DNA of 5,859 nucleotides from Sulfurimonas sp. GTDB taxonomy: Bacteria > Campylobacterota > Campylobacteria > Campylobacterales > Sulfurimonadaceae. The notes below the pieces were generated by a model that saw only the letters and a program-made list of their open reading frames with translations, made no database searches and was not told the origin of the DNA. Shown piece after piece: positions 1 to 5,165 of this stretch (positions within the stretch are counted from its first letter, which is position 1; every line of letters begins with the position of its first letter). The stretch spans positions 1 through 5,859 of the forward strand of contig QNZR01000190.1 in NCBI GenBank assembly GCA_003978475.1, given 5' to 3'. The position numbers were made by a program, and so were the translations under genes.

Positions 1-193
1 CAGTGCCAACTGCTATTTACGAGAACAGGTCGAAGCGATATTAAAGCCTTATGGGGCTAAACTGTTACTTTCGGAGTTGCAGTATTGTTCCGATAATGCT
101 GCAATGATTGGTCGTGCGGCACTTGAGATGTATGAGAGAGAGATGTTTAGCGATGTTGAAAATTTACATGTAAATGCGAAATCAACACTTTAG
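1..193 (+). CDS. tsaD: tRNA N6-adenosine threonylcarbamoyltransferase TsaD, C-terminal fragment
   Basis: The frame is open from base 2 to the TAG at 191-193 and gives the last 63 residues of a protein that begins outside the window. The fragment opens with SANCYLRE, matching the family's VSANxxLR segment. It continues to LQYCSDNAAMIGRAAL, the TsaD/Kae1 signature usually written CTDNGAMIA, whose Asp (in CSDN here) is a ligand of the active-site metal in the family. TsaD, with partner proteins, transfers threonylcarbamoyl from its adenylate to A37 of ANN-decoding tRNAs, making t6A in the cytoplasm; it is near-universal and usually essential. The tail after the signature (about 30 residues, ending NAKSTL) is variable in the family and looks complete. 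The next gene, tpx, is on the same strand about 100 bases on, with a possible stem-loop between, so co-transcription is uncertain. Confidence 0.93.
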   Translation, partial: SANCYLREQVEAILKPYGAKLLLSELQYCSDNAAMIGRAALEMYEREMFSDVENLHVNAKSTL

Positions 194-206
194 TTTAGCT
201 TAAGGA

Positions 207-247
207 AAATCGGGTGTTTGTTAATTAAGACAAATATTATCCGATTT
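207..247 (+). other. two-tier stem-loop between tsaD and tpx
   Basis: AAATCGG (207-213) is perfectly complementary to CCGATTT (241-247). Nested inside, TTTGT (217-221) pairs with ACAAA (230-234) around an 8-base AT loop, with an internal loop between the two stems. It begins 14 bases after the tsaD stop. No run of T follows the outer stem, so it is not a textbook intrinsic terminator. It could be a weak tsaD 3' end or part of a tpx leader. The pairing is visible; any function is inference. Confidence 0.35.
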
Positions 248-255
248 AAAGTAGA

Positions 256-270
256 ATTTCATCATAAAAT
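256..270. promoter_or_regulatory. 7-1-7 AT-rich dyad upstream of tpx (possible Fur/PerR-type site)
   Basis: ATTTCATCATAAAAT is a 15-base inverted repeat with 6 of 7 arm positions complementary around a central C. Fur-family operators, including PerR boxes, have this 7-1-7 geometry, and peroxidase genes are common PerR targets. A TAGAAT hexamer (252-257) that could be a -10 overlaps its left edge. The surroundings are very AT-rich, so chance is a real alternative. Low confidence. Confidence 0.25.
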
Positions 271-285
271 TTAAAATGACAAAAA

Positions 286-291
286 AAGGAG
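286..291 (+). promoter_or_regulatory. ribosome binding site that fixes the tpx start
   Basis: AAGGAG ends 5 bases before the ATG at 297. An upstream in-frame ATG at 276 would have this site inside its own coding sequence and has no comparable site of its own. Starting at 297 also gives the family's usual N-terminus. This picks 297 as the start. Confidence 0.85.
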
Positions 292-296
292 CCAAA

Positions 297-800
297 ATGG
301 CAACAACAAAATTCAAAGGTACAGACGTAGAACTTCTAGGAAATGAAGTGAATGTTGGTGATAAAGCTCCCGAAGTTACCGTAGTAAATTCTGACGGTCT
401 TGGTGATGTCACTGTGGGTGGTGCTCAGGGCAAAAAACAACTTATTATTGTTGTTCCTTCACTCGATACCGGCGTATGTGCTACGGAGACACGTAACTTC
501 AATGCCAAAGCTGCCGATCTTAACAATGTTATTACTACCATTGTATCTCTTGACCTTCCGTTTGCCGCAGGACGTTTCTGTTCAGCTGAAGGTATTGACA
601 ACCTGACAGTGACTTCAGATTTCCGAAATAAAGATTTCGCCAATGCATACGGTGTACTTTTGGGAGGCTCTGTGCTTGCAGGTGTCACATGTCGTGCTAT
701 CTTTGTTGTCGATGAAAATGGAATCGTCACCTACAAAGAGATTGTTCCAGAAATTACGGAAGAGCCAAATTACGACGCTGCTTTAGCCGCAGTTAAATAA
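297..800 (+). CDS. tpx: thiol peroxidase Tpx (atypical 2-Cys peroxiredoxin)
   Basis: The 167-residue product matches the usual 164-168 of bacterial Tpx and resembles E. coli Tpx along its whole length. The enzyme reduces H2O2 and, preferentially, alkyl/lipid hydroperoxides, and is recycled by thioredoxin. PSLDTGVC (residues 54-61) holds the peroxidatic Cys61 with Thr58. RFCSAEG (93-99) holds the resolving Cys95, which forms the intramolecular disulfide typical of the family. Arg133 in TCRAIFVVDENG completes the Thr/Cys/Arg active site. The C-terminus EITEEPNYDAALA is also family-typical. No signal peptide is visible. In E. coli Tpx, Cys82 and Cys95 span an alpha-helix (alpha2-alpha3 disulfide), which fits the subtype here. 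A third cysteine, Cys132, lies directly before the catalytic Arg where E. coli has Ala. The strong ribosome site suggests good expression. Confidence 0.97.
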   Translation: MATTKFKGTDVELLGNEVNVGDKAPEVTVVNSDGLGDVTVGGAQGKKQLIIVVPSLDTGVCATETRNFNAKAADLNNVITTIVSLDLPFAAGRFCSAEGIDNLTVTSDFRNKDFANAYGVLLGGSVLAGVTCRAIFVVDENGIVTYKEIVPEITEEPNYDAALAAVK

Positions 801-807
801 GTAATCT

Positions 808-886
808 TACCGGTATTATCTGGCAGATTCTCCGCTTGGATGTCTCTGGCAGTATCGGTACGAGCGCCTCTTTTTATAAGGCGCTC
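808..886 (+). other. structured region downstream of tpx: bulged stem plus GC-rich hairpin
   Basis: Two adjoining foldable elements follow the tpx stop. The first pairs 808-817 (TACCGGTATT) with 851-860 (AGTATCGGTA), ten pairs including two G-U; inside it CAGA (824-827) can pair with TCTG (845-848) and TCC (831-833) with GGA (838-840). The second is a perfect 8-bp stem, GAGCGCCT (862-869) with AGGCGCTC (879-886), around a 9-base loop that contains five T. No T-run follows the second stem, so it is at best an atypical tpx terminator. It could instead stabilise the mRNA 3' end or be a small RNA. Pairings are read directly; function is inferred. Confidence 0.5.
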
Positions 887-926
887 ACATGCCACGCTAT
901 CTTAGCTTCTCTTAATCTTTCTTCGC

Positions 927-955
927 TATAGTATGACTCATTTTATGCTACAGGA
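927..955 (+). promoter_or_regulatory. putative promoter -10 and RBS for the outer-membrane barrel gene
   Basis: TATAGT (927-932) is a reasonable -10 hexamer, with TATGCT (944-949) as a weaker alternative. No convincing -35 is visible, which is normal for Campylobacterota vegetative promoters. AGGA (952-955) sits 6 bases before the ATG at 962. The start near 939 would give a leader of about 20-25 bases. Confidence 0.4.
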
Positions 956-961
956 TTCGTC

Positions 962-1723
962 ATGAAAAAAATCTTTCTATTTACCATGCTGGTGTCACTG
1001 AATGCGCCTTGGCTTCAAGCAGATATGTTTCGAATTGAAGGTGCTGTAGGTGCTTGGAAGGCTGATCCTAGCGGCAGTATGAATTACAACAAGAGCGCTA
1101 CGTTTGATCTGCAAAAGACGCTTTCATATGAGAGTAAAACCATTACGTATGCGTGGCTTTTATTTAAGCATCCTGTTCCGGCACTGCCCAACCTGCGTTT
1201 GGAATATAACGATTTGGGGTACGCTGGAACCAGTAAAAAAGGTTATATCTGGGAGGGAAAAAGTGTGGGAGTCGGTGCTAAAAGTGCGCTCTCTTTGAAA
1301 CAGTATGATGCCATTTTATACTACAATATACTTGATAACACCTTTTGGACCACGTTAGATTTGGGACTTGATGCCAAGCTGATTAAAAGTTCTTTTGATA
1401 TTAACGACCCCAGTGACAACTATGCCTATGGTGCTAGTGATAATATTGTACTTCCCATGCTTTACGGACGGGTTCGTGCTGAAGTGCCGTTGAGTAATAT
1501 TGGTATTGAGGCTGACATGAAATGGATTGGTTACGGCAGCGTCGATGCCTATGAGATACGCATTAAAGCCGATTATACTTTTGATGCCTTTATAGTCGAA
1601 CCGATGGTTGAGTTTGGATATCGTACATTAGTGGTCAATATTGATAGCAGTGATTACGATATTGACGGAAGCCTGGATGCTGATTTTTCCGGTTTGTATA
1701 TGGGTATTGGATTACGGTACTAA
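962..1723 (+). CDS. outer-membrane beta-barrel protein, TIGR04219-like family
   Basis: The 253-residue product begins with a Sec signal peptide: MKK, a hydrophobic stretch to about residue 16, and likely cleavage after LQA at about 20-21. The mature part alternates polar and hydrophobic residues in short strands (for example ILYYNILDN at about 119-127, followed by TTLDLGLDAKL) and ends in GLYMGIGLRY. A C-terminal aromatic residue of this kind is the usual recognition signal for BAM-mediated outer-membrane insertion. The opening DMFRIEGAVGAWKADPSG and the YYNILDN block resemble, from memory, the TIGR04219 family of barrels common in sulfur-oxidising epsilonproteobacteria and some gammaproteobacteria. 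Substrate or function of that family is unknown to me. The gene has its own likely promoter and AGGA ribosome site, so it probably forms a single-gene unit. Its TAA shares two bases with the stop of the convergent AMIN gene. Confidence is high for a barrel, moderate for the family. Confidence 0.82.
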   Translation: MKKIFLFTMLVSLNAPWLQADMFRIEGAVGAWKADPSGSMNYNKSATFDLQKTLSYESKTITYAWLLFKHPVPALPNLRLEYNDLGYAGTSKKGYIWEGKSVGVGAKSALSLKQYDAILYYNILDNTFWTTLDLGLDAKLIKSSFDINDPSDNYAYGASDNIVLPMLYGRVRAEVPLSNIGIEADMKWIGYGSVDAYEIRIKADYTFDAFIVEPMVEFGYRTLVVNIDSSDYDIDGSLDADFSGLYMGIGLRY

Positions 1724-2349
1724 TGCAAAGAAATACGAACAACACCCTTTTGTTTCACAACACGACAGCGGTACTTGCCGTCTAATACGACCACGGCTCT
1801 GTAAAAAGAGCCGTGGTTGCCATACTTAATGCCTGTAAATGGTGCCTGTTTCAGTGGCAGGATCCTGCTTTTTGCATCGGTATTGCGCTTAAAGTCAATA
1901 ACCACACGGTGCGGATTGACAAGAACAAAATCGCGTATGACCTTATCTTGAGTACGAAACTCCACACTTTTACCATAAATACGATAGCTGAGAAATGGTG
2001 TGATTGGCGTGAACGTTCCCCGGGCTTTTGACGGGCGCGCCGTCGATGCTGACGTGTCGGTGCCATAAGACTGTGAAATAAAAACGGGAATATGCCAATC
2101 GATGGTATGATCGAGCATAATGGACTGGTGCTCAATCGACCCATCAAGATTTTGGTATTTTAAGGTTACCTCTTTTAAGATGCGCGCACTGTCAGGCAGG
2201 GTGATAGCCGCACGTTCCAATGGAGAACGTTTGGAGATAAGATTGGAAGATACCGGCAGATCTTTCATGCCCTCAGAAGGAAAGAAAGGATTTTCTCTAG
2301 CAGGCAGCAGTGAGATTAGGACAAAGAAAGAGAGTAGAATATATTTCAC
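1720..2349 (-). CDS. AMIN-domain periplasmic protein
   Basis: The 209-residue product has an N-terminal signal peptide (MKYILLSFFVLISLLPA, cleavage near residue 17) followed by RENPFFP, a start of mature protein I recall in Campylobacterota homologues. A low-complexity Ser/Thr/Ala/Pro linker (about 96-116) precedes a C-terminal AMIN domain (about 121-209), recognised by the segment VNPHRVVIDFKR (144-155) and the closing beta-rich VVRISLH. AMIN domains place proteins in the envelope through peptidoglycan or secretin contacts; in amidases such as AmiC they target the septum. No catalytic domain is fused here, so a binding or scaffold role is inferred. The start is GTG (2349-2347) with AGGTG 5 bases upstream. 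It is last in the recA-eno run but also has its own extended -10. The protein at this locus in C. jejuni is, as I recall, glycoprotein CgpA; no D/E-x-N-x-S/T sequon is visible here. Confidence 0.85.
   Translation of the reverse strand: MKYILLSFFVLISLLPARENPFFPSEGMKDLPVSSNLISKRSPLERAAITLPDSARILKEVTLKYQNLDGSIEHQSIMLDHTIDWHIPVFISQSYGTDTSASTARPSKARGTFTPITPFLSYRIYGKSVEFRTQDKVIRDFVLVNPHRVVIDFKRNTDAKSRILPLKQAPFTGIKYGNHGSFYRAVVVLDGKYRCRVVKQKGVVRISLH
1788..1819. other. long hairpin inside the AMIN coding sequence, near the convergent gene ends
   Basis: ACCACGGCTCT (1790-1800) and AGAGCCGTGGT (1807-1817) are perfect reverse complements around a 6-base loop. One G-U and one C-G pair extend the stem to 1788-1819. 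It lies about 65 bases past the barrel gene's stop and encodes roughly residues 178-187 of the AMIN protein on the other strand. Neither strand has a T-run after the stem. It could serve as a 3'-end processing or stability element for the barrel mRNA; this is inferred. Confidence 0.6.
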
Positions 2350-2381
2350 AAAAGCACCTAAATTAAAATAGCGTCGTCGTC

Positions 2382-2390
2382 ATTATAGCA
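2382..2390 (-). promoter_or_regulatory. internal promoter (perfect extended -10) for the AMIN-domain gene
   Basis: On the minus strand the sequence reads TGCTATAAT, an exact TGnTATAAT extended -10, in the short gap between the FtsB-like gene and the AMIN gene. No good -35 is visible, which extended -10 promoters do not need. Transcription would start near 2375, giving a leader of about 25 bases with the AGGTG ribosome site in it. Confidence 0.6.
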
Positions 2391-2392
2391 AA

Positions 2393-2686
2393 CTATTCAA
2401 AATTCCCGTCCGGCTGCAGCCCTTTAAGTTCAAAATATTCTTTTTGCAGAGCAGCATTTTCCAGTTTTAGACGATCTGTCTCATTGACAAGGTAATCTTC
2501 ATACTCTTCGAGTTGAAACAGTACTACAAGAGAATTTTCGCCAAAAAGAAGCACTCCAATGTAGACGCCGAGAAAAACGACAAGAATAAAGGCAATAAAA
2601 AGCTTTGCCCAAGAGAGACCAAAATAGCGCTCGGAAGCACTTTGATGACACTCTATCTCGTCGTAAAAATCGCTCTCGTCCTGCAT
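2393..2686 (-). CDS. FtsB/DivIC-like small membrane coiled-coil protein
   Basis: The 97-residue product has a charged cytoplasmic N-terminus (1-26), a single membrane segment (about 27-48, AKLFIAFILVVFLGVYIGVLLF) and an extracytoplasmic coiled coil (about 52-88, with QLEEYEDYL and LKLENAALQKEYFELKGL). It ends with a short acidic tail. This architecture, and the LKxENxxLQKEYFELKGLxP pattern, fit the septum-formation-initiator family (FtsB, DivIC), in which the protein bridges FtsL and FtsQ in the divisome. Similarity is structural rather than by strict motif, so a divisome role is inference. The start lies 10 bases after the eno stop and has no clear Shine-Dalgarno sequence, suggesting translation is coupled to eno. 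The homologue in this position in Campylobacter and Helicobacter is usually annotated hypothetical. Pairing with an AMIN-domain neighbour supports an envelope or division role. Confidence 0.75.
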   Translation of the reverse strand: MQDESDFYDEIECHQSASERYFGLSWAKLFIAFILVVFLGVYIGVLLFGENSLVVLFQLEEYEDYLVNETDRLKLENAALQKEYFELKGLQPDGNFE

Positions 2687-2696
2687 AATTTAGGTA

Positions 2697-3965
2697 CTAG
2701 CGAAAAAGAGATTGACCCAGAAATTCACCGTAGATGACCTCATTTTCAATCTCCAGGAGACGGTTGTACTTGGCAGTACGTTCACCACGTGCGGTTGAGC
2801 CGGTCTTAATCTCTCCGCAATTGAGAGCAACAGCAAAATCAGCAATAAAAGCGTCTTCACTCTCTCCGGAGCGATGGCTCATCACACAGGTGTAGCCGTT
2901 ACGTTGTGCCAAGCGAACCGTTAGCATGGTTTCACTGACGGAACCAATCTGATTGGGCTTAATTAAAATAGAGTTGGCAATATGTTTTTCTATGCCCTCG
3001 TTTAAAATATTGGCATTGGTGACAAACAGATCATCACCGACAAGCTGTACCTGCTCTGCCAGTTTTTCTGTTAAAATTTTCCAGCCATCCCAGTCATCTT
3101 CACTGAGACCGTCTTCAATGGAGACAATAGGGTATTTGGCACAGAGATCGACATAATAATTGACAAGTTCTTCAGCCGTTACGGTACGATTTTCCGAGTC
3201 CAGACGGTACCCGTCTTCTACTACGAGTTCCGATGCGGCAACATCCAGAGCAATGGCTATCTGTTCCCCGGCTTTGTAGCCTGCCGCTTCAATGGCTTGC
3301 ATAATGATTTGAATGGGCTCTTCATTGGAACTTAAATTTGGCGCAAAACCGCCTTCATCACCTAAAGCGGTGTTGTGATTGGCATGCTTGAGAATGTTTT
3401 TAAGATGGTGATAGACTTCGGCAGAAGCACGCAAAGATGTGGCAAAGTCATCAAAACCTACCGGCATAATCATATACTCCTGAAAATCAACCGAGTTGTC
3501 TGCATGAGAGCCGCCGTTTATAATATTGAGCATGGGAGTTGGAATCACCATGGCATTGGCACCGCCGAGGTAGCGGTACAGCGGCATACCCAGACTTTTG
3601 GCTGCGGCACGCGCGACGGCCATTGAGACCCCTAAAACAGCGTTGGCACCGAGATTGCCATAGTTTTCAGTTCCGTCAAGCTCTTTCATGGTTGCATCAA
3701 CAAGCGCCTGATTAAACGGACTTAGACCAATAAGCTCATCTGCAATTTGATTCGTGACGTTTTCAACGGCCGTCAACACCCCTTTTCCCATATAACGATC
3801 ACCGCCGTCTCGAAGTTCCAGTGCCTCACGTTTCCCGGTACTTGCACCACTGGGTACAATAGCGGACGCTTCCGTACCGTCACTGAGCGTTACGGTTGCT
3901 TTTACAGTTGGATTGCCTCGCGAATCCATCACCTCAAGTGCGGTTACATTATCTATAAATATCAT
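2697..3965 (-). CDS. eno: enolase (phosphopyruvate hydratase)
   Basis: The 422-residue product is full length for bacterial enolase (about 420-432). It interconverts 2-phosphoglycerate and phosphoenolpyruvate in the cytoplasm; in a likely autotroph or chemolithotroph it would serve gluconeogenesis as much as glycolysis. Active-site residues are all visible: His154 in GGSHADNS, Glu163 in FQEYMIMP, Glu204 in GDEGGFAPN (acid), Lys336 in LIKPNQIGSVSE (base; also the family signature), His364-Arg365-Ser366 in MSHRSGE, and Lys387 in IKTGS. Mg2+ ligands are Asp241, Glu284 and Asp311. The ATG overlaps the recA stop as ATGA, and GAGG lies 7 bases upstream inside the end of recA, so translation of the two is probably coupled. 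Transcription most likely starts at the recA promoter; no separate eno promoter is evident. Nothing about the protein is unusual. Confidence 0.98.
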   Translation of the reverse strand: MIFIDNVTALEVMDSRGNPTVKATVTLSDGTEASAIVPSGASTGKREALELRDGGDRYMGKGVLTAVENVTNQIADELIGLSPFNQALVDATMKELDGTENYGNLGANAVLGVSMAVARAAAKSLGMPLYRYLGGANAMVIPTPMLNIINGGSHADNSVDFQEYMIMPVGFDDFATSLRASAEVYHHLKNILKHANHNTALGDEGGFAPNLSSNEEPIQIIMQAIEAAGYKAGEQIAIALDVAASELVVEDGYRLDSENRTVTAEELVNYYVDLCAKYPIVSIEDGLSEDDWDGWKILTEKLAEQVQLVGDDLFVTNANILNEGIEKHIANSILIKPNQIGSVSETMLTVRLAQRNGYTCVMSHRSGESEDAFIADFAVALNCGEIKTGSTARGERTAKYNRLLEIENEVIYGEFLGQSLFR

Positions 3966-4999
3966 TCATCTACCTCATTCATTTCAGTTTCGCTCATGGT
4001 CATGACACTGGACATCCCCATGGCCACTTTAATTTTATGTTCAATTTCTGCTGCCAGTTCGGGTTCATCTTTAAACTTTTGCTTGACGTTTTCACGCCCT
4101 TGCCCCAGTTTGACATCCTCATAACTAAACCATGCTCCACTTTTGTCTATTATATCTAATTTTACACCATAATCAACCAATTCACCCTCTTTTGAGATGC
4201 CTTCTCCAAACATTATGTCAAATTCTGCCTGTCGAAAGGGTGGAGCAACCTTGTTTTTGATGACCTTGGCCCTGACCCGATTGCCAATCTGGCTTTCGCC
4301 CTGTTTGAGTGTGGCGATTTTTCGTACATCAATTCTCACGGAAGCATAAAATTTTAGGGCGTTACCGCCGGTGGTCGTCTCCGGCGAACCGTAGCCCATC
4401 ATGCCGATTTTCATACGGATCTGATTAATAAAAATAATGGTACAGTTCATTTTGTGTAGCACCCCGGTGAGTTTGCGAAGTGCTTTGGACATGAGTCGTG
4501 CCTGTACCCCGACCTGTTGGTCGGTCATCTCTCCGTCAATCTCTACTTTGGGTGTGAGTGCGGCAACGGAGTCGACAACAATGAGGTCGATGGCGCCGCT
4601 TCGGGCGATGGTCTCGACAATATCCAGTGCCTGTTCGCCGTAATCGGGTTGCGAAACAAGTAGGTTTTCAACATCGACACCCAGGTTTTTGGCATAGATA
4701 ACATCGAGCGCATGCTCAGCATCAATAAAGGCACAGACGCCGCCGTTTTTTTGGCATTCAGCGGTGACTTGCAGTGCGAGCGTTGTTTTTCCCGAGCTTT
4801 CGGGACCATAAATTTCAACGACACGTCCCTCGGGGATACCGCCGACTCCCAATGCCAGATCCAGCCCGATAGAGCCCGTACTGATTGCTTTGGTCGGTAC
4901 CACCTCTTTGTCACCAAGACGCATCAGTACGCCTTTGCCGAAAGCCTTATCAATCTGTTTCATTGCCAAATCAAGTGATTTTTGTTTATGTGCATCCAT
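3962..4999 (-). CDS. recA: recombinase RecA
   Basis: The 345-residue product is full-length RecA, the ATP-dependent strand-exchange protein of homologous recombination and double-strand break repair. Walker A is GPESSGKT (65-72, Lys71), the catalytic glutamate is Glu95 in FIDAEHALD, Walker B is LIVVDSVAAL (139-148, Asp143), and the ATP-sensing Gln193 is in INQIR. DNA-binding loop L1 follows around EIDGEMTDQQVG and loop L2 around IGMMGYGSPETTTGGNALKFYAS (about 198-220). The C-terminal domain ends in a short acidic tail (SETEMNEVDE), the usual autoinhibitory feature. The ATG at 4999 is preceded by GAGGAA about 10 bases upstream and a TATAAT further up. Campylobacterota generally lack LexA, so SOS control is not expected, and I see no LexA-type box. 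It leads a four-gene run. Confidence 0.98.
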   Translation of the reverse strand: MDAHKQKSLDLAMKQIDKAFGKGVLMRLGDKEVVPTKAISTGSIGLDLALGVGGIPEGRVVEIYGPESSGKTTLALQVTAECQKNGGVCAFIDAEHALDVIYAKNLGVDVENLLVSQPDYGEQALDIVETIARSGAIDLIVVDSVAALTPKVEIDGEMTDQQVGVQARLMSKALRKLTGVLHKMNCTIIFINQIRMKIGMMGYGSPETTTGGNALKFYASVRIDVRKIATLKQGESQIGNRVRAKVIKNKVAPPFRQAEFDIMFGEGISKEGELVDYGVKLDIIDKSGAWFSYEDVKLGQGRENVKQKFKDEPELAAEIEHKIKVAMGMSSVMTMSETEMNEVDE

Positions 5000-5031
5000 G
5001 TGTTGTATTCCTCGGTGGTTTCATTGCTGGT

Positions 5032-5037
5032 ATTATA
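5032..5037 (-). promoter_or_regulatory. putative recA promoter, -10 element
   Basis: The minus strand reads TATAAT here, a perfect -10. A start near 5025 gives a leader of about 26 bases that contains the GAGGAA ribosome site. The hexamer 17 bases upstream (TTATTC) is a poor -35, normal for this phylum. This promoter probably drives recA, eno and the FtsB-like gene, with some readthrough into the AMIN gene. Confidence 0.6.
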
Positions 5038-5057
5038 TGACAATTTGACATGATGAA

Positions 5058-5086
5058 TAATAATATTGCAAATTGAAATATTTTTA
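5058..5086. promoter_or_regulatory. long dyad in the recA/mqnD control region, possible operator
   Basis: The core 5062-5082 is AATATT-G-CAA-A-TTG-A-AATATT, complementary at 9 of 10 arm positions around a central A. Extended to 5058-5086 it matches at 12 of 14. Its centre is about 47 bases upstream of the inferred recA start, and the edge touches the recA -35 region. The symmetry suggests a dimeric DNA-binding protein. The surrounding sequence is AT-rich, so the CAA/TTG core and the length are the main argument. No regulator can be named. Confidence 0.4.
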
Positions 5087-5136
5087 AATTAAGTCTGTAA
5101 TTTTATCCTTTTTGAGTTAAAATCTAATTGATATTT

Positions 5137-5146
5137 TGATTATATT
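5137..5146 (+). promoter_or_regulatory. weak putative -10 for mqnD
   Basis: TATATT (5141-5146) matches five of six -10 positions and has a TG just upstream, although one base off ideal extended -10 spacing. Transcription would start near 5153, only a few bases before the AGGA ribosome site. An alternative -10, TAAAAT (5118-5123), would give a leader of about 35 bases. I cannot choose between them from sequence. Confidence 0.3.
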
Positions 5147-5155
5147 ACAATAACT

Positions 5156-5159
5156 AGGA
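5156..5159 (+). promoter_or_regulatory. ribosome binding site that favours a TTG start for mqnD
   Basis: AGGA ends 6 bases before the TTG at 5166. The next in-frame ATG (5175) would be 15 bases from it, too far for a usual site. TTG also gives the extra basic residues MKK before the first beta-strand. Confidence 0.65.
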
Positions 5160-5165
5160 TTGCTC

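Noticed and set aside
276..296. Seven-residue N-terminal extension of Tpx from the ATG at 276
   Set aside because: It would place the strong AAGGAG site inside the gene and has no ribosome site of its own; the 297 start fits family length.
425..730. Antisense open frame across tpx (101 codons)
   Set aside because: Shadow of the tpx frame; no ribosome site and no recognisable protein. The same applies to the open frames opposite recA, eno, the AMIN gene and mqnD.
2030..2044. GC-rich palindromic patch GACGG-GCGCG-CCGTC in the AMIN gene
   Set aside because: Arms are only 5 bp and the patch encodes the Ser/Thr/Ala/Pro/Arg linker, so composition explains it.
2371..2380. Short CGT trinucleotide repeat before the AMIN gene
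   Set aside because: Only three units; too short to suggest slippage or phase variation.
5045..5050. Perfect TTGACA on the + strand upstream of mqnD
   Set aside because: No -10-like hexamer lies 16-18 bases downstream, and -35 elements are poorly used in this phylum; likely chance.
5000..5165. Search for a LexA/SOS box upstream of recA
   Set aside because: No CTGT-N8-ACAG or GAAC-N4-GTTC type site is visible; absence agrees with the phylum generally lacking LexA.
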